A stretch of DNA of 64,000 nt from Schaalia georgiae DSM 6843. Its GTDB lineage: Bacteria > Actinomycetota > Actinomycetes > Actinomycetales > Actinomycetaceae. Under the pieces are notes generated by a model. That model was not told the origin of the DNA. It was given only the letters and a program-made list of their open reading frames with translations, and did no database searches. The stretch covers positions 69,051-133,050 of the forward strand of contig NZ_AUBM01000006.1 of the NCBI RefSeq assembly GCF_000429245.1, in the 5' to 3' direction. Positions 34,706 through 43,349 of this stretch are shown in pieces. The first letter of the stretch is position 1; each line of letters starts with the position of its first letter. The position numbers and the translations under genes were made by a program.

Positions 34706-35635
34706 TCAGCGGCGCTCCCATGAGGGGCGGATCTGCTCGGCCTTGCCCAAGTGGGTGGAGGGCACCACCATCACCGGGCAGGTGGAGTGCCCCAGGACGG
34801 TCTGGGCGGTGGAGCCCATGAGCACGCCCGCCAGTCCGCCACGGCCGCGGGTCCCCACCACCACTAGGTCCACGGCCGTGGAGAACTCGATGAGCAACGA
34901 GGCGGGCGAGCCGTCCAGGGCGTGCCGGGCGACGTTGATGCCCCGGTCCCCCACCGCCTCGGCGATCGCCTTGTCCATTCCCTCGCGCACTTGGGCGAGC
35001 AGCGCCGAGTGGTCGATGCCGGTCGGCGTCCACGCCATGACCGCGGGGCCGACGGCGATGGGCACGGCCGAGATCGCGGTGAGGCGCGCGCCCCAGGTCT
35101 GCGCCTCCTCGACTGAGCGGCGCAGGGCACTGGAGGGGGCCTCCGTGCCGTCGATGCCGACGACGATCCGTTCCACCGGCGTGAACTTCTTGCCCGAGGT
35201 GTGCCTGGGGACGACGACGACCGGGCATTTGGCGTACGCGGGCAGGGCGGAGGACACCGTGCCGAGCAGCCGGTCCGCGAAACCGCCCGAGCCCCTGGAC
35301 CCGACGACGACCAGGTCCGCCTCCTTGGAGAAGTCGATGAGGACTCCCGCTGGATCCCCGGGTTGGGTGGATCCGGCCGCGTTCTTCGCGCCGTGCTTCG
35401 TCGCGTGGGCGACAGCCTCGTCGACCACCTGCTGCGCGCCCTTCTGCAGCGCCTCGTCGTCGAGTACCGCGTATCCGCCGTCGAGGGCGGCCGCGGAGTA
35501 GGACGCGAGGGCGTAGGTGCACACGCAGTGGATGCGCGCCCCTGTGCGCACCGAGCGGTGGGACGCCCAGGTCACGGCCGCGATGCTCTCCGTCGAGCCG
35601 TCGACCCCGACCACGATGACTTCGGTGGAACCCAT
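34706..35635 (-). CDS. Tandem universal stress protein
   Basis: The protein has 309 residues and two UspA domains. Each begins with a VGVDGS or VGIDGT strand (about residues 9 and 164). Each has an ATP-binding loop of the G-2x-G-9x-G-S/T type: GSRGSGGFADRLLGTVSSA and GTRGRGGLAGVLMGSTAQT. It is therefore probably ATP-binding, like mycobacterial two-domain Usp proteins induced by hypoxia and stasis. ATG at 35633-35635 has AGGAGG upstream. It stands alone after tRNA-Arg. Confidence 0.93.
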   Translation of the reverse strand: MGSTEVIVVGVDGSTESIAAVTWASHRSVRTGARIHCVCTYALASYSAAALDGGYAVLDDEALQKGAQQVVDEAVAHATKHGAKNAAGSTQPGDPAGVLIDFSKEADLVVVGSRGSGGFADRLLGTVSSALPAYAKCPVVVVPRHTSGKKFTPVERIVVGIDGTEAPSSALRRSVEEAQTWGARLTAISAVPIAVGPAVMAWTPTGIDHSALLAQVREGMDKAIAEAVGDRGINVARHALDGSPASLLIEFSTAVDLVVVGTRGRGGLAGVLMGSTAQTVLGHSTCPVMVVPSTHLGKAEQIRPSWERR

Positions 35636-35767
35636 GATGTCCTCCTCGTGATTCCAGTCACTGATAATTGTGCCTCATCGCAGTGATTTCCGAAAGGGGA
35701 CACAAGGCGGCGCCTTCCCATCCCCGACCGGACCGGGGCAGCCCCGTCCGGGGGAGGGGATACGACG

Positions 35768-35794
35768 GGGCCCGCCGGCTATGCCGACGGGCCC
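35768..35794 (-). terminator. Terminator of the NlpC/P60 gene
   Basis: GGGCCCGCCGGC pairs with GCCGACGGGCCC (12 bp, one T-G wobble) around a 3-nt loop. It begins about 20 nt after the NlpC/P60 stop. A second small GC hairpin lies further on. Confidence 0.7.
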
Positions 35795-35812
35795 GCGGAT
35801 CAGTGGTCCGGA

Positions 35813-36565
35813 TCAGTAGCGCACGTAGGTTGCGCCCGGGCGCACGTCGGAGATCTTCGACAGGGCGCCGGGGACCGTTGCCTCGACCATCTTGCCGTTG
35901 CCGATGTAGATGGCGACGTGCCCGGGGTAGGACACGATGTCACCGGGCTGGGGGTCGGAGACGATCCTGCCGCCGGCGGTCTGCGCCGAGGAGGAGTGCG
36001 GCAGGTTGATGCCCGCGGCCGCGTAGGCGTACTTCACCAGCCCGGAGCAGTCGAGTCCCGCCAGGGTCTCCCCGCCGTAAACGTAGGGGATACCGGTGAG
36101 GGACAGCGCCACGGCGGCGATGTCCGAGCCCGCGGCGTTGAGAGCGGCCTGGCGGGAGCGCGAGGCCGACTCGGAGGCGTCGTCACGGGCCTCGGAGCGC
36201 GAGGCGGCGGCGGTGGCGTTCGTAGTCTCCTCCTCCGCAGCGGGAGGAGGGGTCTGGACGGGGGCCTCGGCGGTCGCCGAGTCCTGATCGGCCGACCATG
36301 CGATATCGGGGACCTCGACGGTGGTGACATCGTCAATGGCGACGGTGGTGGCGTTCTGATCGGCGCTCTGCGTGTCGGACTGCCCCTGGACCGGGGCGGC
36401 GTTCGCGATGCCAGCGGCAACCGCGGTGAGGGCAACACCCGTCACGGACGCGAAGGCAACCGCGCGGCTGGGATCGAATTGACGGGCTGCGTCAGCCAGA
36501 TTGGTGACGGGGGCCAATGGGCGCCGCTCCATGCGGTGGCGCGCAACGTGCTTAGCAGTCTTCAC
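35813..36565 (-). CDS. Secreted NlpC/P60 peptidoglycan hydrolase
   Basis: The 250-residue protein probably cleaves peptide stems of the cell wall. A basic N-terminus and a hydrophobic segment (about 38-57) make an export signal ending near NAAP. A Thr/Pro/Glu-rich linker follows, then the C-terminal NlpC/P60 domain with catalytic Cys173 (GLDCSGLVKYAY) and His216 (GHVAIYIG). The usual third residue position reads MVEAT. The start is GTG at 36563-36565; an ATG 4 nt upstream is out of frame. The leader holds a ydaO-type riboswitch, so c-di-AMP probably controls expression, as known for other actinobacterial wall hydrolases. Confidence 0.93.
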   Translation of the reverse strand: MKTAKHVARHRMERRPLAPVTNLADAARQFDPSRAVAFASVTGVALTAVAAGIANAAPVQGQSDTQSADQNATTVAIDDVTTVEVPDIAWSADQDSATAEAPVQTPPPAAEEETTNATAAASRSEARDDASESASRSRQAALNAAGSDIAAVALSLTGIPYVYGGETLAGLDCSGLVKYAYAAAGINLPHSSSAQTAGGRIVSDPQPGDIVSYPGHVAIYIGNGKMVEATVPGALSKISDVRPGATYVRY

Positions 36566-36583
36566 TCATGTTCTCCCTGTTAT

Positions 36584-36722
36584 TCCTGCGAGGTCAGCTG
36601 TCGGATTCGGGCGGGACGCCCGGCTCGGTTCCCCGAGCTTCACCCCAAGGTTCGTGTGAACCGAATGTGGTTCCCCCGCGTTGGACCGAGGTGTACCGCG
36701 CCTCCCGCGGTCCAACTTCGGT
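36584..36722 (-). ncRNA. c-di-AMP riboswitch (ydaO-yuaA type)
   Basis: The minus-strand leader carries the conserved blocks in order: GGGGGAACCA, TTGGGGTGAA, CCGAATCCGACAGCTGACCT and CTCGCAGG close to the gene. This is the ydaO-yuaA pattern. Class members bind c-di-AMP and turn off wall hydrolase and osmolyte genes in gram-positives. The exact 5' edge is approximate. It ends about 20 nt before the NlpC/P60 start. Confidence 0.88.
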
Positions 36723-36758
36723 TTCCGGAAGACGGGCTGGTCGTATCGACCAAGTGAC

Positions 36759-36788
36759 ACTCTACCCTGTCCACCTGGAAAATGTCAC
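36759..36788 (-). promoter_or_regulatory. Promoter of the riboswitch-NlpC/P60 transcript
   Basis: GTGACA (36783-36788) and TAGAGT (36759-36764) on the minus strand are 18 bp apart. The start of transcription would be near 36752, about 30 nt before the riboswitch core. Confidence 0.65.
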
Positions 36789-36974
36789 ATGGCGATAACG
36801 GAAGATAGGACACACCGCCCCACCCGCCTGCCCACGGTGAGCCCAACCCGCGCCCATGGGCACCCAAAAGCCCAGGATTCCGCCATTTTCCAGCAGGCAG
36901 CGCCGCCGCCCGCGACCACGGGGGCTGCGGGCGGCGGCGCCCGGCGGACGGCCTGGAGGGGGGCGGGCAGGGCC

Positions 36975-37655
36975 TCAGTCGCCCCTGACGAACAGATGGG
37001 GGGACAAAGCCACAGGTATGGTCAGATATCCGACAACCGCGCCCGCCTCGTCGAGCGCACTGATCCGAACCAGATCGCCATGGACGGAAAGGGCGACGCG
37101 GGCGCCCGGAGCGAGGCCCAACTCAGCAAACGATGTGAGCAATTCCTCATCGGCTTGAATGGGCTCGCCGATGCGGACGATCCGCACGGCGCGCTCCTCG
37201 GGGTTGCGCACTGCGAGCTCCACAGACTCGCCCGCCACCTCGAGGCCCGATCCGGGGACCGGATTGCCGTAGGGATCCACCACCGGCTCGTGCAGCAGTT
37301 CCGCCAGGCGGTCCTCGACGCGGTCGCTCATCACGTGCTCCCAGCGGCACGCCTCCGCGTGAACCGCGTCCCATTCCAGGCCGATGACGTCGAGCAGCAG
37401 GCGCTCGGCCAAGCGGTGCTTGCGCAGCACCTCCACCGCGCGCGCCCGGCCCTCCTGGGTCAACTCGAGGCGCCTGTCCCCCATCACGTGCAGCAGGCCG
37501 TCGCGCTCCATGCGCGCCACCGTCTGGGACACCGTGGGACCGGAATGGCCGAGGCGGTCGACGATGCGCGCCCGCAGCGGAGTGACGGAATCCTCCTCCA
37601 TCTCGAGGATCGTCTTGAGGTACATCTCAGTCGTATCGATCAAGTCGGCCACCAT
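36975..37655 (-). CDS. DtxR/IdeR-family metal-dependent regulator
   Basis: The protein has 226 residues. The N-terminal winged helix (MYLKTILEMEED, then SGPTVSQTVARMERDGLL) is followed by the dimer and metal domain, which has HAEACRWEHVMSDRVEDRL with the Cys, Glu and His metal ligands. A C-terminal SH3-like FeoA domain ends the protein. DtxR members sense iron or manganese and repress uptake and iron-dependent genes. ATG at 37653-37655 has GAAGGAG upstream. It is divergent from serC. Iron against manganese cannot be told from sequence. Confidence 0.92.
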   Translation of the reverse strand: MVADLIDTTEMYLKTILEMEEDSVTPLRARIVDRLGHSGPTVSQTVARMERDGLLHVMGDRRLELTQEGRARAVEVLRKHRLAERLLLDVIGLEWDAVHAEACRWEHVMSDRVEDRLAELLHEPVVDPYGNPVPGSGLEVAGESVELAVRNPEERAVRIVRIGEPIQADEELLTSFAELGLAPGARVALSVHGDLVRISALDEAGAVVGYLTIPVALSPHLFVRGD

Positions 37656-37808
37656 GGGCTCCTTCAAGAATCGCGGGGATTTGCTACAGAATAGGGCGTC
37701 CCCGCCCGGGGCGGGCACAACGGCGCCATAACGCTGAAGACACGGCGCCCCGACCGTCCCCCGCCGCCCACAATTCGCCAAACACGTGTCATAAAAATCA
37801 GTGCGCGT

Positions 37809-37814
37809 TAGACT
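37809..37814 (+). promoter_or_regulatory. Leaderless -10 box of serC
   Basis: TAGACT lies exactly 6 nt before the ATG at 37821. No Shine-Dalgarno sequence is present. Confidence 0.55.
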
Positions 37815-37820
37815 CGGCAC

Positions 37821-38930
37821 ATGCAGGCCCTCCCCCCGATCCCCCCCGAACTCCTCCCCTCGGACGGGCGTTTCGGCGCGGGCCCCTCACGGGTGCGCAC
37901 GGAGCAGTTGGACGCCCTCAGCGCACCCCTCGTCATGGGGACCTCGCACCGCCAGGCGCCCGTGCGAGAGGTCGTCGCCTCCCTGCGCACAGGGCTCGCC
38001 GACCTCTTCGGCCTGCCCGACGGCTACGAGGTCGTCCTGGGCAACGGCGGCGCCACCGCATTCTGGTCGGCGGCCTGCGCGAGCCTCATCATCGACCGCG
38101 CCGCTTTCGCGGTATTCGGGGAGTTCGGGAAGAAGTTCGCCGCCGAGGCCGCTGGAGCCCCCCACCTGGCCGCCGCCGTCGACGAAGCGCCCGCCGGCCG
38201 CTTGGCCACCGTCGCCCCGCACGAGGGCGTGGACGCCTACGCGTACCCGCACAACGAGACCTCCACGGGCGTCCTCTCCCCGCTCTACCGGCCCGCCGCC
38301 GACGCTCTCACGCTGGTGGACGCCACCTCCATCGCCGGAGCCGCCCCCGTCGACCTCGCGGACGTCGACGCCTACTACTTCTCGCTGCAGAAGGCCTTCG
38401 GCGCCGACGGCGGCCTGTGGGTGGCCGTCCTATCCCCCGCCGCCGTCGCGAGGACCTCCATCTGCACGGGGATGCCCGGCCGGTGGGTGCCCTCCTTCCT
38501 CGACCTCGGCGCCGCCATCGCGAACTCGCGGAAGGACCAGACCCTCAACACTCCGGCGGTGGCGACGCTCGTCATGGCGGCCGACCAGGTGCGGTGGATG
38601 AATGAGTCGGGCGGCCTGGAGGGCATGAGCGCCCACGTGCGGGCATCATCGGACCTCGTCTACCGGTGGGCGGAGGACAGCCTGGTGGCCCGCCCATTCG
38701 TCGAGGACGCGCGCCTGCGCTCCCCCGTAGTGGCCACCATCGAGTTCGACCCCGCCGTGGACGCCGCCGCCCTGGCCGCCCACCTGCGCTCCCACGGCGT
38801 CGTCGATGTCAACCCCTACAGGGGGGTCGGCGAGAACCAGCTGCGGATCGCCACGTGGCCGTCGATCCCCACCCGCGATGTCGAGGCCCTGCTGGCCTGC
38901 ATCGACTACTGCCTGGAGCGGGCTCTCTGA
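37821..38930 (+). CDS. serC: Phosphoserine aminotransferase
   Basis: SerC transfers the amino group from glutamate to 3-phosphohydroxypyruvate in serine synthesis and also acts in pyridoxal phosphate synthesis in some bacteria. The protein has 369 residues and is of the actinobacterial type. FGAGPSRVR and MGTSHRQAPV are at the N-terminus. The PLP lysine is in YYFSLQKAFGADGG (about residue 192). The C-terminus carries VDVNPYRGVGENQLRIATWP. The gene is leaderless. It is divergent from the DtxR gene, and no serA or serB is nearby. Confidence 0.95.
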   Translation: MQALPPIPPELLPSDGRFGAGPSRVRTEQLDALSAPLVMGTSHRQAPVREVVASLRTGLADLFGLPDGYEVVLGNGGATAFWSAACASLIIDRAAFAVFGEFGKKFAAEAAGAPHLAAAVDEAPAGRLATVAPHEGVDAYAYPHNETSTGVLSPLYRPAADALTLVDATSIAGAAPVDLADVDAYYFSLQKAFGADGGLWVAVLSPAAVARTSICTGMPGRWVPSFLDLGAAIANSRKDQTLNTPAVATLVMAADQVRWMNESGGLEGMSAHVRASSDLVYRWAEDSLVARPFVEDARLRSPVVATIEFDPAVDAAALAAHLRSHGVVDVNPYRGVGENQLRIATWPSIPTRDVEALLACIDYCLERAL

Positions 38931-39018
38931 GAGCGGCGCCGCGCCCGCCCGGCGCGCCCCACGCGCCACAGTGCCGCGCACTTCGTCAGCGCACCGTCCC
39001 GGGCCCGCCCGGCGCGCC

Positions 39019-40266
39019 CTACCGGGAGCGCTCGATCCTGGGCCTCCACCCCTCGAAGCGCAGGCGGACCCCCCAGTGGGCCACCGCCCACAGCCCGCAC
39101 ACGACGGCGATCCCCAGCGACGCCATGCCGCCCACCAGGATCGACCACCGGGCCCCCAGGACCTGGCCGACCCATCCGATCAGCGGCGAGCCCACGGGCG
39201 TGGCCCCCAGGAACACCAGCGAGTACAGGGACATGACGCGCCCGCGTTTCTCCTCGTCCGTGTGGATCTGGATGTACGCATTGGCACTGGTGCTCGTCGT
39301 CAGCATGAAAAGACCAGTCGGGACCGAGAGCGCGGCGAACCACCAGTAAGTGGGGGCGAGGCCCAGGCCGATCTCCACAAGGCCGTACAGGGCGGCTCCA
39401 CACAAGATCGTTCGTATGCGCGGTGCGCGGGCGGCCGCAGCCACCGCTCCCAGGATCGATCCGACGGCCATGAACGAGGAGAGGACGCCGAACTGCCCAG
39501 CGCTCTTGCCGAAGACGTCGGTCGCCATCAGGGCACTGGTCATTTGGAAGTTCATCCCCAGGGCGGAGACCACGAAAACGAGCAGCAGGATAACGCGGAT
39601 GTCCGTGCGCCCGCGCACGTAGGCGAGGGCCTCGCGCACCTGGCCCGGGGCGCGGGGGACGAACGGGCGCTGGACCAGCTCCCCTGCGCGCATGAGCGCC
39701 ATTGTGAGGATCGGGATGAGGAAGAGGACGGCGGTGGCCAGACTGACCGGCCCCACCCCGTACCATTCGATGAGGAGACCCGCGATCGCCGGACCGATGA
39801 GGCGCGCGGCGTGGAACGCGGTCGCGTTCAGGGCGATGGCGTTGGCCATATGGGTGCGCGGAACCAGTTCGCCAACGAAAGCCTGACGCGCGGGGGTGTC
39901 GATGGCGATGATGATGCCCGACGCCACCGCCAAGGCGTACATGTGCCACATATTGCACACGCCTGTCTGGATCAGCACGCCCATGCACAGCGAGACGAGG
40001 CACACCCCCAACAGGGAGATCTGAAGGATCTTACGGCCTTTGACGCGGTCGGCCAATGCGCCCGCGAATCCGGACAAACCCAGAATCGGCAGGAACTGGA
40101 GGGCCGTGACGATGCCGACCTGTGAGGAGTCGTGGTCGGTGAGGACGGTGAGGACGTACCAGTCCTGCGCGACCCGTTGGAGCCACACCGCCGTGGAGGA
40201 CACCAACGACCCGCCGAACCACAGCCGGTAGTTGAAGAACCGCATAGACGCGAAGGGGGATGCCAC
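39019..40266 (-). CDS. MFS transporter, EntS-like
   Basis: The protein has 415 residues with 12 predicted membrane segments. It belongs to the MFS_3 group (enterobactin exporter EntS and related drug exporters), with LADRVKGRKIL between helices 2 and 3 and NFQMTSALMA later. The GTG at 40264-40266 is chosen for GAAGGAG 5 nt upstream; the frame is open nine codons further up. It probably exports a siderophore or drug. The nearby DtxR regulator makes iron-linked export conceivable but unproven. Confidence 0.85.
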   Translation of the reverse strand: MASPFASMRFFNYRLWFGGSLVSSTAVWLQRVAQDWYVLTVLTDHDSSQVGIVTALQFLPILGLSGFAGALADRVKGRKILQISLLGVCLVSLCMGVLIQTGVCNMWHMYALAVASGIIIAIDTPARQAFVGELVPRTHMANAIALNATAFHAARLIGPAIAGLLIEWYGVGPVSLATAVLFLIPILTMALMRAGELVQRPFVPRAPGQVREALAYVRGRTDIRVILLLVFVVSALGMNFQMTSALMATDVFGKSAGQFGVLSSFMAVGSILGAVAAAARAPRIRTILCGAALYGLVEIGLGLAPTYWWFAALSVPTGLFMLTTSTSANAYIQIHTDEEKRGRVMSLYSLVFLGATPVGSPLIGWVGQVLGARWSILVGGMASLGIAVVCGLWAVAHWGVRLRFEGWRPRIERSR

Positions 40267-40484
40267 GGACGCTCCTTCTGCCGGCACACGCACTCATTCC
40301 CCGCTGCGGGACCACGGCCCGCCGTGTCATCCAGACCCCCGGGCCCGGGCGGGTCCCGTCTACGATACGACCATCAACGGACGACCGCCCCACGGGCAGG
40401 CGGCCAACGGGCCGGCGTCCCACGATGCGACCCCATGGGCGCGTGACGGACGGGGCCGTGGGGCGGGCTCCGTGGCGGAGGCCG

Positions 40485-41936
40485 TCAGCCGACTCCGAGG
40501 AGCCGCTGGATGGGGCCGATCAGGAAGTAGACGACGAAGAGGGCGGAGACGACCCACAGGAGCGGGTGGACGCGCTTGGCCCTCCCCGTCGCCAACTGGA
40601 TGAGGGCGTGGGTGACGAAGCCGACTCCGATGCCCACGGACACCGAGTAGCCGAAGGGCATGAGGGCGATCGTCATGAACGAGGGGATCGCGATCTCGGG
40701 GGACTTCCAGTCGATGTCGGTGACCTGGGTCATCATCAGGAAGCCGACGAAGACGAGCGCGGTGGATGCGGCCTCGGTGGGGACCAGCTCGACCAGCGGC
40801 GCCAGGAAGGTCGACAGCAGGAAGAGGACGCCCGTCACCACGGAGGCGAGGCCCGTGCGGGCACCCTCGGCCACGCCGGACGCGGACTCGACGTAGGACG
40901 TGTTCGAGGAGACCCCGCCCAGGCCGCCCGCGACGGCGGCGAGCGAGTCGATGACGAGGATCTGGCGCGTGCGGGGAGGGTTGCCGTCCGGGTCGAGCAG
41001 ACCGCCCTCGGCGCCGACCGCGACCATCGTCCCCATGGTGTCGAAGAAATCGGCGAGCATGAGGGAGAAGATCAGGAGGACCACGGACACGGCCCCGAGT
41101 TTGCCGAAGCCGCCGAGCATGTCCACCTTGCCGAGGGTGTTGAAGACGGGCACGGCCACCGGGGAGCCCTTGAGCTCGGGAACGGTCTGCCCCCATCCGG
41201 TCGGGTTGGACTCCGAGATGCGGTCCAGGTGGGCGAGGGCCTGGACGAGGACCGCCAGGACCGTGGCGGACACGATGGAGATGAGGACGGCGCCTTTCAC
41301 CCCGCGCACGTACAGGACGATCATGAGGAACAGGCCGAACACGAACACCATCGCCGGCCAGCCGTCCAGGGAGCCGGAGACGCCGAATTGGACCGGGGTC
41401 GCCCCGGTGCGCACGATGCCCGCGTTGACCAGTCCGATGAGGGAGACGAAGAGGCCCAGGCCAACCGTGATCGCGGTCTTCAGGGCGGCGGGGACAGCCC
41501 GGAAGACCGCCTCGCGGAAGCCCGTGAGGACGAGCAGGAGGATGAGCAGGCCCTCCCACGCGATGACGCCCATGGCCTCGCCGTAGCTCAGGCCGGAGCC
41601 GAGGACCAGGGTGAAGGCGACGACCGCGTTGAGGCCCAGGCCCGCAGCCAGGGCGAGGGGGTAGTTCGCGACGGCGCCCATGAGGATGGTGACGGCGCCC
41701 GCGACCAGCGCCGTGCCCGCGGCGATCCCCTGGGTCGTGATCGAGCCGTCGTCGGGGACCGCGTTGCCCAGGATCGCCGGGTTGACCACGAGGATGTACG
41801 CCATGGCGAAGAAGGTGACGAAACCGCCACGGATCTCGCGGCCGATGCTCGAGCCCCTGGCGGTGATCTGGAAGAAACTGTCTAGTGCCTGTGCGACCGC
41901 GCTCCGGGATGGGGTGGTCCTGTTCTGTGTGCTCAC
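40485..41936 (-). CDS. Purine permease, NCS2/AzgA type
   Basis: The protein has 483 residues and about 13 membrane segments. It matches the guanine/hypoxanthine permeases of the AzgA/PbuG group: GFVTFFAMAYILVVNPAIL at the N-terminus, the pore segment GLGLNAVVAFT, DFFDTMGTMVAVG and VSSNTSYVESASGVAEGARTG. The start is GTG at 41934-41936 with no clear ribosome site, so it is possibly leaderless. No purine riboswitch was found in the 70 bp upstream. Confidence 0.92.
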   Translation of the reverse strand: MSTQNRTTPSRSAVAQALDSFFQITARGSSIGREIRGGFVTFFAMAYILVVNPAILGNAVPDDGSITTQGIAAGTALVAGAVTILMGAVANYPLALAAGLGLNAVVAFTLVLGSGLSYGEAMGVIAWEGLLILLLVLTGFREAVFRAVPAALKTAITVGLGLFVSLIGLVNAGIVRTGATPVQFGVSGSLDGWPAMVFVFGLFLMIVLYVRGVKGAVLISIVSATVLAVLVQALAHLDRISESNPTGWGQTVPELKGSPVAVPVFNTLGKVDMLGGFGKLGAVSVVLLIFSLMLADFFDTMGTMVAVGAEGGLLDPDGNPPRTRQILVIDSLAAVAGGLGGVSSNTSYVESASGVAEGARTGLASVVTGVLFLLSTFLAPLVELVPTEAASTALVFVGFLMMTQVTDIDWKSPEIAIPSFMTIALMPFGYSVSVGIGVGFVTHALIQLATGRAKRVHPLLWVVSALFVVYFLIGPIQRLLGVG

Positions 41937-42006
41937 AGGCTAATCGTGCCCGTAATTGAAGTCACACCGCAAACATGACGCGCGTGATCTTCAATACCAG
42001 GTAACG

Positions 42007-42774
42007 TTATGCCTCCGGGGTTTGCTCCACGTCGATCGCCGAGTCGTTGACGCGCGGTGGGCGCACCGGCCACGCGGTGGCCCCCTTGGGCAGGTCCGTC
42101 TCCGAATGGGATCCGCAGGTGTGGTCGAGGCTGACGACGCTTCCGTCGTCCGTTGCCCACTCGTTCGCGCACACGCCGAACGCCGTGCGCATCTCGCCGC
42201 TCATCTTGATGAGGAAACCGCAGTTGGAGCACGTGTTCTTGGGGCGCCTGCCCGATTTCGGGCCGCGCTCGGAGGCGTACCAGCGGTTCGCCGCGTCCCA
42301 GCGCCCCTGTGGGGAGAGCACGCGGGGCCGCCCGAGGCCGAGATCGCGGACGATCGGCAGATCCGCGTCGTCGCTGGTGTCCTCCAGGCCCGGCTCGAGG
42401 CGCGCGTCCTCGTCCCGGTAGGCCAGGACGTCGTCGCGCGACACATCCGAGGGGCGCAGGCGCTCCTCCCACGGCACCCACCGGGGCGCCAGGAGCGCCC
42501 CCTCGCGCGGAGCCATGTCGACTTCGCAGACGGTGGCGGTGCGCCCACGGGGCACGCGGGCGAGCGTCACCGCCCAGCACCAGCCGGCGTAACCGGGGTC
42601 CGTCGAGACGAAGTAGTGGGTTCCGAGTCGGTCCGCCTCCATCGTGAAACCGACGTGGTCGCCGACGGGGCGGGGGCTGGCGACGGCCTCGGCCGCCTCC
42701 CTGGCCAACGCGACGGAGTCCGCCAGGATCGCGTCGGTCTTCGGGGTCCGCGTGCGCGGAGTGGTTCTAGGCAT
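42007..42774 (-). CDS. DUF3027 family protein with a putative zinc site
   Basis: The 255-residue protein is of the actinobacterial DUF3027 family, function unknown. The N-terminal half holds HYFVSTDPGYAGWCWAVTLAR and WVPWEERLRPSD. Four cysteines in CSNCGF, GVCANEW and DHTCGSH near 180-225 resemble a zinc ribbon. The ATG overlaps the cold-shock gene stop by 8 bp (ATGCCTAG), so the two are translated together, a linkage also seen in other actinobacteria. Confidence 0.88.
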   Translation of the reverse strand: MPRTTPRTRTPKTDAILADSVALAREAAEAVASPRPVGDHVGFTMEADRLGTHYFVSTDPGYAGWCWAVTLARVPRGRTATVCEVDMAPREGALLAPRWVPWEERLRPSDVSRDDVLAYRDEDARLEPGLEDTSDDADLPIVRDLGLGRPRVLSPQGRWDAANRWYASERGPKSGRRPKNTCSNCGFLIKMSGEMRTAFGVCANEWATDDGSVVSLDHTCGSHSETDLPKGATAWPVRPPRVNDSAIDVEQTPEA

Positions 42775-43144
42775 CGAAATCCTCTGCGACGGCGCGGAGC
42801 ACCTTCGCGATCTTGTCAGCGTTGTCTGGGTACTTGCCCCGGCGCAGCGATGCGGACGAGGCGTCGAGGAGTTTGATCAGGTCCTCCACGACCGGGACCA
42901 TCGCCCGGGGCTTGCGCCGCTTGGCATGGGCGACTGAGGGGGCCTCGGCCACGACCCGCGCCGACAGCGCCTGGGGGCCCTTGCGCCCGTCGGCCACCGA
43001 GTACTCGACGCGCGCGCCCGCGCGGGGGTGCGCGCCGCCCTCGGGGAGCGCCGAGGAGTGGAGGAAGACCTGGGAGCCGTCGTCGCCGGTGATGAAACCG
43101 AAGCCTCGTTCGGGGTCGAAGAACTTGACCCTACCGATGGGCAT
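42767..43144 (-). CDS. Cold-shock-domain protein with C-terminal extension
   Basis: The protein has 125 residues. The first 65 form a cold-shock RNA/DNA-binding domain: GRVKFFDPERGFGFITG carries RNP1-like aromatic residues and VFLHSSAL is RNP2. The rest is a basic and helical tail not found in short Csp proteins. ATG at 43142-43144 has GGAGGGGG upstream. It is the first gene of a pair with DUF3027. Confidence 0.93.
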   Translation of the reverse strand: MPIGRVKFFDPERGFGFITGDDGSQVFLHSSALPEGGAHPRAGARVEYSVADGRKGPQALSARVVAEAPSVAHAKRRKPRAMVPVVEDLIKLLDASSASLRRGKYPDNADKIAKVLRAVAEDFDA

Positions 43145-43349
43145 GACGTCCCCCTCCTCTCATCCGTGGGGCGCGCGGCGCGCGGCCCCTCCCATCATAG
43201 GGCGGGCGGCACGGGGGCGCTCCACAGCACCCGGCTCCTGTAGCGAAACCCACCGGATCCCAGACTATTCGCCCGTTCGCAAGACTGTTGTGCGCTCCGC
43301 CGCATATCGTGTACCGTGACATGTTCGCCCGCGACTCCTTGGAGGAAAC

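Noticed and set aside
41937-42006. Purine riboswitch before the NCS2 permease
   Set aside because: The 70-bp gap lacks the conserved purine aptamer elements and is too short once the promoter is counted.
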